Assembly: GCA_012511185.1 (NCBI GenBank)
Contig: JAAZGN010000080.1
Span: 1 to 6,417 of the forward strand
Length of the DNA: 6,417 bases
DNA from: Clostridiaceae bacterium
GTDB taxonomy: Bacteria; Bacillota; Clostridia; Saccharofermentanales; DTU023
Direction of reading: 5' to 3'
Shown here: piece by piece, positions 1 to 5,075 of the stretch
Numbering within the stretch: position 1 is the first letter of the stretch
How the letters are laid out: each line of letters opens with the position of its first letter
The notes under the pieces: generated by a model
Databases searched by the model: none
What the model was told of the DNA's origin: nothing
The model's input: the letters and a program-made list of their open reading frames with translations, nothing else
Made by a program: the position numbers and the translations under genes

Positions 1-187
1 ACTGTTCGCCGACCGGTTTATCAAGATCGTATCTTTCGGTCAGGGCTTTGATGGTTGCCGGATCCGATGCCTTCTCCTTGTCAAAGGGTCCGCCCGGAAT
101 CGCATTCATGGTAAAAAATGTGATGGCGATTACCACGAATACCGTGACAATGGCCAACAGTACCCGCTTAATAAAATACTGCCACAT
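1..187 (-). CDS. oppB: OppB/DppB-type peptide ABC transporter permease, N-terminal part (runs off window)
   Basis: Inner-membrane permease of an oligopeptide/dipeptide-type ABC importer, of which only the first 62 residues are present. The protein begins MWQYFIKRVLLAIVTVF, a short basic cytoplasmic start followed by one hydrophobic membrane segment (about residues 9-27). The family-typical turn NAIPGGPF (about 29-36) and a periplasmic-side stretch ending in RYDLDKPVGEQ follow. The pattern of a first helix, a PG-PF turn and then a YGLDKP-like motif is characteristic of OppB/DppB N termini. The ATG at 187-185 is preceded by GGGAGG (199-204, 11 nt away) and a nearer GAGG (191-194). The remaining permease (about 250 residues) and the expected partners OppC, OppD/F and a binding protein would lie beyond the left edge. 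Substrate class cannot be decided from this fragment. Confidence 0.88.
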   Translation of the reverse strand, partial: MWQYFIKRVLLAIVTVFVVIAITFFTMNAIPGGPFDKEKASDPATIKALTERYDLDKPVGEQ

Positions 188-198
188 TATCCTCGCTA

Positions 199-204
199 CC
201 TCCC
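199..204 (-). promoter_or_regulatory. Ribosome binding site of the opp permease
   Basis: The minus strand reads GGGAGG, 11 nt before the ATG at 187. A second purine patch, GAGG at 191-194, is only 3 nt from the ATG. The spacing of the first is slightly long and that of the second too short, but together they support this start codon. Confidence 0.55.
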
Positions 205-270
205 ACTTTTCACAGATTATCCCTAGGATGATGCATGCAGCCGGATGCCCCGCCCCTCTTCATACCGCAT

Positions 271-294
271 TCACCCCGCCGCGGGCCGGCTCAT
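271..294 (-). CDS. Possible 7-residue leader peptide upstream of opp
   Basis: Inside the predicted opp leader the minus strand has ATG followed by six codons and TGA, encoding MSRPAAG. AGGAG (303-307) lies 8 nt before the ATG, which is ideal Shine-Dalgarno spacing. Its TGA directly abuts another ATG (270-268) that opens a 15-codon frame ending at 223. The frames are too short to carry codon-usage evidence. They could be a regulatory leader peptide or chance in a GC-rich leader. No regulatory mechanism can be read from the sequence. Confidence 0.25.
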   Translation of the reverse strand: MSRPAAG

Positions 295-316
295 CGAGAC
301 AGCTCCTGCGGCCTGC

Positions 317-330
317 TTCTATAAATAGAA
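317..330. promoter_or_regulatory. 14-bp palindrome, candidate operator of the opp promoter
   Basis: The plus strand reads TTCTATAAATAGAA, a perfect dyad with 6-bp arms and a 2-bp centre. It lies about 11-24 bp downstream of the transcription start predicted from the promoter at 348-376, a typical position for a repressor site. The arms are AT-rich, so chance occurrence is possible, and no regulator gene is in the window. Confidence 0.4.
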
Positions 331-347
331 AACTGAATACTTTGTTA

Positions 348-376
348 ACGATAAATGAACAAGGAGCCATTGTCAA
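348..376 (-). promoter_or_regulatory. Sigma-70-type promoter of the opp operon
   Basis: The minus strand carries a perfect -35 box TTGACA (376-371), a 17-bp spacer and TATCGT (353-348), which matches four of six positions of the -10 consensus. Transcription would start near 341 and run toward the permease ATG at 187, leaving a leader of about 154 nt. The exact -35 and optimal spacer in a gene-free region, correctly oriented, make this one of the two best promoters in the window. Confidence 0.65.
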
Positions 377-413
377 ACGTATTTCAATCACAATCCCTCT
401 TTCACCTGTTCAT
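355..413. repeat. Imperfect inverted repeat flanking the opp -35 box
   Basis: The plus strand has ATGAACAAGG at 355-364 and its near-complement CCTGTTCAT at 405-413, matching over ATGAACA plus GG with one base inserted in one arm. The arms straddle the -35 box at 371-376, and their centres are about 50 bp apart. A related half-element, ATTGTTCG, follows at about 420. This could be a paired regulator site, but the arms are short. Confidence 0.3.
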
Positions 414-493
414 TATGTCAATTGTTCGCGCCTATGGAGCGATCTGCTTGAACATCGTCACAATTTGCGGTAACGATTCTGCCCAATTGGAGA

Positions 494-511
494 GATGGCT
501 GACGGGCCATC
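494..511 (-). other. Small hairpin downstream of ABC exporter operon
   Basis: GATGGC and GCCATC form a perfect 6-bp stem with a 6-nt loop, about 90 nt past the second ABC gene. On the minus strand it is followed by TCTCTCC, not a T-run, so it is at best a weak or factor-assisted terminator. Confidence 0.25.
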
Positions 512-539
512 GGGACATCTTCGTACAATCGACGGCATC

Positions 540-559
540 TATTCATGCATATTCATGCA
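540..559. repeat. Perfect tandem duplication, 2 x 10 bp
   Basis: TATTCATGCA occurs twice with no spacer (540-549 and 550-559). The junction also contains a short dyad, TGCAT-ATTC-ATGCA. It lies in the non-coding stretch about 45 bp past the ABC operon stop. With only two copies it may be replication slippage or a direct-repeat binding site. Confidence 0.6.
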
Positions 560-602
560 GAGTTACAGGCAATATAATAGGCACAACCCCTCCGACAGAG
601 GC

Positions 603-2453
603 TCAGGCCGCTGTCTCAAATTGACTGTTATACAGTCCCGCATAGAATCCGTTGAGCGCCATCAATTCGTCGTGGCTGCCGCGTTCGATGATATGCCCTT
701 CCTGCATGACAAGAATAACATCCGCATTCTTGATGGTTGACAGGCGGTGGGCAATGATGATGGAGGTCCTGCCGCCCATGAGTTGATCGAGCGCCCGCTG
801 GATATTGAGCTCCGTTCGCGTATCGATCGAGCTGGTTGCTTCATCCAGGATCAACATGGGTGCATTTTCGATCATGGCACGGGCGATGGTAATCTGCTGC
901 TTTTGCCCTGCCGACAAATTCGTTTCATCACCAAGCAGGGTGTCGTAACCATGAGGGAGCGTTTCGATGAAGTGATGCAGACCGACCGCTTCGCAGGCAC
1001 GGATAACATCCTCATCACTGACATGGTCTTTGCTATAAACGATATTCTCCCGTATGGTCCCCTCAAAAAGCCAAGTATCCTGCAAGACCATGCAAAATTG
1101 TTCACGGACATTTTCCCGGGTCAGATCCTGGATGTTGATCCCGTCAATGGTAATCAAGCCGTGTTCGATCTCGTAAAAGCGCATCAGAAGATTGACCATG
1201 GTGGTCTTACCGGCACCCGTCGGGCCGACAATGGCGATCTTCTGGCCTGGTTTGGCCCAAGCGGTGAAATCATGGATGACATCTTCATCCATGCCTTCAT
1301 AGCGGAAACGGACATTGCGAAACTCAAGCTGTCCTTTGACATCCTTCAAGCGTTTCGTCTTGCCGCGCTCATCTTCGACTTCTTCTTCCTCCAAGAACTC
1401 AAAGACGCGTTCACTGGCCGCCGCCGCCGACTGCAGCCGGGTCGCCACCTGGGCGAAATCCTGCAGGGGATGCGAAAAGAGCCTGATATACATCATGAAA
1501 GCGACAATGGTGCTGAAGGGGATCCGGCCCCGGAACGCGAGCACCCCGCCCATGATACTGACTGCGACAAATCCGAGATTGCCCATAAAGAACATCATAG
1601 GCATCATCATGGACGAAAGGGCCTGGGATTTGAAGGCGCTCGTCTTCAACCGGTCGTTGATCCTGTCGAAGGCCAACCTGGCGTTTTTCTCCCCGTTATA
1701 GGCCCTGACAATGTTGTGGCCGGCATAGATCTCCTCAACATGCCCGTTCATGTCTCCCAAATCGCGCTGTTGCGACACAAAATACTGGCGGGAGGCGCGG
1801 ATTGTCAAGGTCATAAAAAAGAAACCGATCAGGGTCACACCGACTGCCACAAGGGCCATCCAGATGTTGGTGATCATCATCATGGCCAGCGAGCCGAAAA
1901 ACAAAGTAACGGAAGAACCGATTGACGCAACCCCCTGATTAAGGGCCTGGCTTACGCCGTCTACATCGTTGGTCACCCGGCTCAGAATATCGCCGTAGGA
2001 TACCTTGTTGAAGTAATTGATGGGAACCCGGTTGATCTTCTCAACCACGTGCCGGCGCATCCGCTTAGAGATCGTCTGCGCCACCCCTGTCATGAAGAAG
2101 TTCTGGAAGTAGTTAAGCAAGGCACTGACGCCGTAAATAGCGATGAGTCCGTTGACCAGCACACCGATGGCCCCAAAATCGATGGAGTCAGCCATTCCCT
2201 TTTCGATCACATCAACAACCTTGGCCAGGCGCATGGGACCGATCAGAGAAAGAACGGCACCGGCCGATGCACCCAGGAATGATGCGATCATGGGAACCCG
2301 CTCCGTCCTGCTGTAAGCCAGAAGCCTGCCCCAGGTTTTTTTGAAATTCTTGGGCTTTTCGACCGGCCGCCCGATGCCACCGCGGCCGCCGCCCATCTGC
2401 GGCTGATTGCGTACCCTTGTATCGTCGTCAATTTTATACTCTTTTTGACTCAT
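603..2453 (-). CDS. ABC exporter half-transporter, catalytic subunit of a heterodimer (MdlB/BmrD/TM288-like)
   Basis: A 616-residue type IV (former type I) ABC exporter half-transporter with an N-terminal membrane domain and a C-terminal ATPase in the inner membrane. A hydrophilic head has a Gly-rich patch at about 20-30. Six membrane segments lie near 53-77, 96-120, 176-199, 200-218, 286-307 and 314-334. ATPase motifs are Walker A GPTGAGKTT (410-418), Q-loop Gln458, signature LSAGQ (513-517), Walker B LILDEA with Asp537 and catalytic Glu538, and switch His569. The signature is degenerate (A for the first G), while Walker A, B and His are canonical. The ATG at 2453 is chosen over an upstream frame extension because GGAGGAG (2462-2468) lies 8 nt before it and it overlaps the previous stop by ATGA, the classic translational-coupling arrangement. 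The likely role is efflux of drugs or lipophilic compounds together with the preceding gene product; the substrate is unknown. Confidence 0.95.
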   Translation of the reverse strand: MSQKEYKIDDDTRVRNQPQMGGGRGGIGRPVEKPKNFKKTWGRLLAYSRTERVPMIASFLGASAGAVLSLIGPMRLAKVVDVIEKGMADSIDFGAIGVLVNGLIAIYGVSALLNYFQNFFMTGVAQTISKRMRRHVVEKINRVPINYFNKVSYGDILSRVTNDVDGVSQALNQGVASIGSSVTLFFGSLAMMMITNIWMALVAVGVTLIGFFFMTLTIRASRQYFVSQQRDLGDMNGHVEEIYAGHNIVRAYNGEKNARLAFDRINDRLKTSAFKSQALSSMMMPMMFFMGNLGFVAVSIMGGVLAFRGRIPFSTIVAFMMYIRLFSHPLQDFAQVATRLQSAAAASERVFEFLEEEEVEDERGKTKRLKDVKGQLEFRNVRFRYEGMDEDVIHDFTAWAKPGQKIAIVGPTGAGKTTMVNLLMRFYEIEHGLITIDGINIQDLTRENVREQFCMVLQDTWLFEGTIRENIVYSKDHVSDEDVIRACEAVGLHHFIETLPHGYDTLLGDETNLSAGQKQQITIARAMIENAPMLILDEATSSIDTRTELNIQRALDQLMGGRTSIIIAHRLSTIKNADVILVMQEGHIIERGSHDELMALNGFYAGLYNSQFETAA

Positions 2454-4216
2454 GACACCAGCTCCTCCATGGACAGTTGCGACAGCGCAATCTCCTGATA
2501 GACGCGGCAATTTGCCATCAGCTCGGCATGGGTCCCCGTACCGCCGATCGTTCCTTCGTCGAGGACGAGAATCTTGTCCGCATCGCGGATGGTTCCGATC
2601 CGCTGCGCCACAATCACGGTCGTTGCTCCCTCCATTTTTGACTTCAAGGTGCGGCGAAGCGCCCGGTCGGTCCGGTAGTCGAGGGCTGAGAAAGCATCAT
2701 CGAAGAGATAGATTTCCGGCTGGCGATGCACCGCTCTGGCGATAGACAGCCGCTGCTTTTGTCCACCGGAGTAGTTGGTCCCCCCTCTTGCAACGGGCGC
2801 CCCGTAGCCTTCCGGAAGTGTTTCAATGAAATCCTTGATCTGCGCGACCGAGGCGGCATCATCCAGTGTTACAGTTGACTTTTCACCCCCGTTTCGATCG
2901 CCGTAATCGATATTGTCCTCCAGGGTACCGGAGAACAGAAAGGCCGTCTGGGGGACGTAACCGAATTTTCTGCGAAGGGCATGCTGCTTGTATTCTTTCA
3001 CATTGACACCGTTGATCAGGACTTCCCCTTCCGTTGCTTCATAAAAACGGGGAATCAGGTTCAGCAATGTACTCTTCCCGCTGCCTGTGGCTCCGATGAA
3101 AGCGATGGTCTCCCCCTTATCCGCGTGAAAGGATATATCTTTAAGTACGTAATTTGCCCCGTCAGGATAGCGTAAGCAGACATTTCTGAATTCGATGGCC
3201 GCAGCGGTGGTACTTACCGGCACCTCTTCCACAAGCCCGTCCCTGATGGCTGGCTCGGTCTCAATGACCTCACGGATGCGGTTGGCTGATACAGCGACAC
3301 GCGGCGCCATGGAAAAGAGCATGGTCATGCGCATGAAGGACATGACGATCTGCATGGCGTAATTCATAAACACCACCATACTTGAGAATAAAAGGATCTT
3401 TTCGCGGGCCCCTGCAGCTTCGATGAGCGCGGCTCCGATCCAATAGATGGCGATGCTGAGACCGTTCATGACCAGCCCCATGCTCGGCCCCTGTATCATC
3501 ATGATGCGGTGAGCTGTCAGGTTGTTGTGGGTCAGGGCCTCATTGGCCTCCTCGAATTTGGCTTCCTGATAAGGTTCCGCGTTATAGGCCTTGACGACCC
3601 GGATGCCCAGAAGATGCTCACGGGTAATCCGGTTGATGTTGTCGGTCAAGGTCTGGATCCTGCGAAATCGCGGCATGGCGTATTTGAAGATGACAAAAAT
3701 AATGACAAGCAAAAAGGCAACGGCTATACTCATGGCGATCGACCATTGAATTTGGCCTTGGCTTGTGATCTTGGTGATGGCCCAGATGGCGGTAATAGGC
3801 GCTGGAATCATGATGCGGATCAGCATAGCGGTGTATATCTGGATCTGGGAAACATCGTTAGTCGATCGTGTGATCAGGCTGGCCGTCGAGAAGCGATTGA
3901 TCTCCTCCATGGAAAAGGAGGAAACACGCTCGAACTGCAAAATACGCAGCCTTGTCGCAAAACAGGCGCCCACCCGTGCCGACATCACAGATACGACAAT
4001 CATGACGGCCAAATTCCCCACGGCCGTCAGCAACATCCAGCCACCTGTCGTCCAGATATCCCGCAGGGTGCTCCCGTCCGTCATAATGAGCTCGGTTACC
4101 CTTTTCATGAATTCGGGGATTTTGAGTTCAAAATAGACGCGTAAAACGGTGAGCAGGGAAGCAAAAAAAGCAAGGACCCAGTCCTGCCTGCGCATGTATT
4201 TAAATGTTTTGATCAT
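2450..4216 (-). CDS. ABC exporter half-transporter, degenerate-site subunit of a heterodimer (BmrC/TM287-like)
   Basis: A 588-residue half-transporter with the same membrane-plus-ATPase layout. Membrane segments lie near 13-31, 59-80, 126-147, 156-179, 247-265 and 275-295, with the ATPase from about 341. Motifs are Walker A GATGSGKST (375-383), Q-loop Gln423, intact signature YSGGQ (482-486), Walker B YLFDDA with Asp506 followed by Asp507 where the catalytic Glu should be, D-loop SALD (510-513), and Gln538 in AQR replacing the switch His. These two substitutions mark the non-hydrolysing subunit of heterodimeric exporters. It is the first gene of the pair and overlaps the second by 4 bp. The ATG at 4216 gives a family-typical beginning (MIKTFKYMRR). 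A TTG at 4252 would add 12 residues, but neither start has a good Shine-Dalgarno, so the exact N terminus is uncertain. Confidence 0.94.
   Translation of the reverse strand: MIKTFKYMRRQDWVLAFFASLLTVLRVYFELKIPEFMKRVTELIMTDGSTLRDIWTTGGWMLLTAVGNLAVMIVVSVMSARVGACFATRLRILQFERVSSFSMEEINRFSTASLITRSTNDVSQIQIYTAMLIRIMIPAPITAIWAITKITSQGQIQWSIAMSIAVAFLLVIIFVIFKYAMPRFRRIQTLTDNINRITREHLLGIRVVKAYNAEPYQEAKFEEANEALTHNNLTAHRIMMIQGPSMGLVMNGLSIAIYWIGAALIEAAGAREKILLFSSMVVFMNYAMQIVMSFMRMTMLFSMAPRVAVSANRIREVIETEPAIRDGLVEEVPVSTTAAAIEFRNVCLRYPDGANYVLKDISFHADKGETIAFIGATGSGKSTLLNLIPRFYEATEGEVLINGVNVKEYKQHALRRKFGYVPQTAFLFSGTLEDNIDYGDRNGGEKSTVTLDDAASVAQIKDFIETLPEGYGAPVARGGTNYSGGQKQRLSIARAVHRQPEIYLFDDAFSALDYRTDRALRRTLKSKMEGATTVIVAQRIGTIRDADKILVLDEGTIGGTGTHAELMANCRVYQEIALSQLSMEELVS
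2462..2468 (-). promoter_or_regulatory. Ribosome binding site of the second ABC subunit, inside the first gene
   Basis: The minus strand reads GGAGGAG, 8 nt before the ATG at 2453, and lies within the last codons of the preceding ABC gene (its Glu-Glu pair). This site decides the start of the second subunit. It points to coupled translation, which would help keep the two subunits in balance. Confidence 0.85.
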
Positions 4217-4246
4217 GACTATAAGAGTTGGACAGTTCCCGTCATT

Positions 4247-4252
4247 TGTCAA
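4247..4252 (-). promoter_or_regulatory. Possible -35 element upstream of the ABC exporter genes
   Basis: The minus strand has a perfect TTGACA at 4252-4247. At the normal 17-bp spacing the -10 region reads AACTCT, which is poor. The only TATAAT-like hexamer, TATAGT (4223-4218), is 23 bp away and almost touches the ATG. I therefore cannot assign a complete promoter here, and the operon may depend on transcription entering from the zinc-ribbon gene. Confidence 0.2.
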
Positions 4253-4277
4253 GTGCCTTTGTCACGGTTACCGGCAT

Positions 4278-4312
4278 GAAACAGGACCCTGCAGGCTGCG
4301 GGGTCCCGTTTC
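4278..4312 (-). terminator. Strong 12-bp-stem hairpin, probable terminator or attenuator
   Basis: GAAACAGGACCC (plus, 4278-4289) pairs with GGGTCCCGTTTC (4301-4312) over 12 positions, with one G-U wobble in the minus-strand RNA, around an 11-nt loop. On the minus strand the stem is A-rich on its 5' side, G/C-rich at the core, and ends in TGTTTC. That resembles an intrinsic terminator with a weak U-tract. It lies downstream of the zinc-ribbon gene stop and before the ABC genes. Confidence 0.5.
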
Positions 4313-4331
4313 AGTCAAAGTCTTTTGACTG
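4312..4331 (-). other. Perfect 8-bp hairpin abutting the probable terminator
   Basis: The minus strand reads CAGTCAAAAGACTTTGACTG, an 8-bp perfect stem with a 4-nt loop, starting 6 nt after the zinc-ribbon gene stop. It shares its last base with the larger hairpin (4278-4312). It may be an RNA 3'-end stabilising structure, part of a bipartite terminator, or a dyad bound by a protein. Confidence 0.5.
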
Positions 4332-4337
4332 CAAATA

Positions 4338-4901
4338 TTATTTAATAAGCTTAATTTTCCCGATCAGGGGCAACTCCTTGGCCTTACCTCCCGAAGCATT
4401 GATAATTCCCAGCACAATCAATCCGATTGAAGGTAACCAGACCAAGAGCCATAAAATGGTTGAAAGAAAGGAGAGGACCGGCGAAATGAAGGCAAACAGG
4501 ATGCCCAAAATGACAAGAATAACACTTGCCCCGGCCTCGAAAATGAACAAGACCAGGCCCTGGTTGGCGTGGAAGCGGGCGAACCTTGAATTGGGTGCCG
4601 CCAGCAGAGGAACAAGAAAGAGTAGCCAGATGTATGCGAAGATCGCCATCACTTTGTTCTGCTCTATATCCTCCCGGGAATAGGATGCCGTTGTGTCAGG
4701 CGTGTTCATAAATGCAGGACCCTGAGAGGGCGGAGGCGGCGCCTGCTGATACTGCTGCTGCGGGGGCGCCTGGTACTGTTGCTGGGGGGGCGCCTGCTGA
4801 GCCTGAGCTCCCTCAGCCTGCCTTGCTACCGGCGTGCCGCAAGATGGACAAAAAGTGGCTCCTTCGTCAATCGGGTTACCGCAATTATTGCAATAAGCCA
4901 T
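4338..4901 (-). CDS. Zinc-ribbon protein with C-terminal DUF4870-type membrane domain
   Basis: A 187-residue membrane protein. The N terminus is a zinc ribbon with two CxxC knuckles (Cys4/Cys7 and Cys18/Cys21, within YCNNCGNPI and FCPSCG). A low-complexity Gln/Pro/Tyr linker follows (about 34-62) with near-repeats of APPQQQYQ. Three hydrophobic segments lie at about 84-101, 115-138 and 142-167. The motif RFHANQGL (109-116) before the second segment is typical of DUF4870 (Tic20-like fold) proteins. The zinc ribbon should face the cytoplasm. The function of the family is not established, so none is given here. The start is firm: AAGGAGGT (4907-4914) lies 5 nt before the ATG. It has its own promoter (5000-5029) and is followed by strong hairpins, so it is probably transcribed alone or with read-through into the ABC genes. 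Confidence 0.9.
   Translation of the reverse strand: MAYCNNCGNPIDEGATFCPSCGTPVARQAEGAQAQQAPPQQQYQAPPQQQYQQAPPPPSQGPAFMNTPDTTASYSREDIEQNKVMAIFAYIWLLFLVPLLAAPNSRFARFHANQGLVLFIFEAGASVILVILGILFAFISPVLSFLSTILWLLVWLPSIGLIVLGIINASGGKAKELPLIGKIKLIK
4722..4800 (-). repeat. Imperfect tandem coding repeat of the Gln/Pro linker
   Basis: Codons for Gln, Tyr, Ala and Pro recur in blocks of about 8-9 residues (APPQQQYQ twice, then QAPPPP). The DNA units resemble each other (the plus strand has repeated GGGGGCGCCTG and CTGTTGCTG/CTGCTGCTG). Such in-frame repeats expand and contract by slippage and make a flexible tether between the zinc ribbon and the membrane domain. Confidence 0.55.
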
Positions 4902-4906
4902 TTTAT

Positions 4907-4914
4907 ACCTCCTT
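4907..4914 (-). promoter_or_regulatory. Near-perfect ribosome binding site of the zinc-ribbon gene
   Basis: The minus strand reads AAGGAGGT, fully complementary to the anti-Shine-Dalgarno core, 5 nt before the ATG at 4901. It fixes the start and suggests strong translation. Confidence 0.85.
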
Positions 4915-4999
4915 CAGGATACGGCTCAGACGCCCAGGACTCGAATCGGACCATGAATCGTCAAAACCAGGTGGCGTTGTTACAAGTCAACGTAGCGTA

Positions 5000-5029
5000 A
5001 TTATACAGAATATTTTCAGAAATTTGCAA
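5000..5029 (-). promoter_or_regulatory. Sigma-70-type promoter of the zinc-ribbon gene
   Basis: The minus strand has TTGCAA (5029-5024, four of six -35 positions), an 18-bp AT-rich spacer and a perfect TATAAT (5005-5000). Transcription would start near 4993, giving a leader of about 92 nt before the ATG at 4901. The promoter sits between the methyltransferase stop and the zinc-ribbon gene, in the right orientation. Confidence 0.7.
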
Positions 5030-5034
5030 TATTC
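5008..5034. promoter_or_regulatory. Inverted repeat over the zinc-ribbon promoter, candidate operator
   Basis: GAATATT (5008-5014) and AATATTC (5028-5034) are perfect 7-bp complements whose centres are 20 bp apart, about two helical turns. One arm lies in the spacer next to the -10 box; the other overlaps the -35 box. A dimeric regulator bound here would block RNA polymerase. The arms are AT-rich, so chance is a real alternative. Confidence 0.35.
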
Positions 5035-5075
5035 CCTGAAACAGTATTGACGGTTACCAAAAGCCCCGGTTTCCA

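Larger units (their letters stand above)
188..602. other. 415-bp gene-free stretch between ABC exporter operon and opp operon
   Basis: No convincing protein gene lies here on either strand; the open frames present are short and without family features. The right part (about 420-602), downstream of the ABC exporter genes, holds a perfect 2x10-bp tandem repeat (540-559) and a 6-bp-stem hairpin (494-511). It has no hairpin followed by a T-run, so no clear terminator. The left part carries the opp promoter (348-376), inverted-repeat elements around it, a palindrome just after the predicted start, and a leader of about 154 nt with a possible tiny open frame. All elements that I can support are listed separately. 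Confidence 0.7.

Noticed and set aside
48..473. Plus-strand open frame at the left edge
   Set aside because: It overlaps the oppB start and its promoter on the other strand, has no domain, and is explained by the minus-strand gene.
575..602. CCTC-TGTCG-GAGG hairpin right after the second ABC gene as terminator
   Set aside because: It has only a 4-bp stem and no T-run after it on the minus strand.
747..1925. Long open frame of 392 codons on the plus strand, opposite the second ABC gene
   Set aside because: It is fully antisense to a gene with intact ABC motifs, has a His/Asp/Gly-rich composition typical of a shadow frame, and shows no recognisable domain.
2454..2510. 19-codon upstream extension of the second ABC subunit
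   Set aside because: It lies inside the preceding gene in another frame; the ATG at 2453 has an ideal GGAGGAG and the ATGA overlap.
3509..4144. Open frame of 211 codons on the plus strand, opposite the first ABC gene
   Set aside because: It is antisense to the membrane domain of a clear ABC exporter; the low-hydrophobicity, His/Asp-rich translation is what an antisense frame gives.
4217..4252. 12-codon TTG-initiated extension of the first ABC subunit
   Set aside because: It has no proper Shine-Dalgarno and the TTG is part of a TTGACA hexamer; the ATG at 4216 gives a family-like N terminus. The decision is not final, since that ATG also lacks a strong ribosome binding site.
4930..4960. tRNA-like T-loop sequence (GATTCGAGTCC on the minus strand)
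   Set aside because: The flanking bases do not form a 5-bp T-stem and there is no acceptor stem or anticodon arm around it.
4264..5058. Shared 9-mer GGTAACCGT upstream of both the ABC genes and the zinc-ribbon gene
   Set aside because: A shared 9-mer is expected many times by chance in a window this size, and its distances to the two -35 elements differ.
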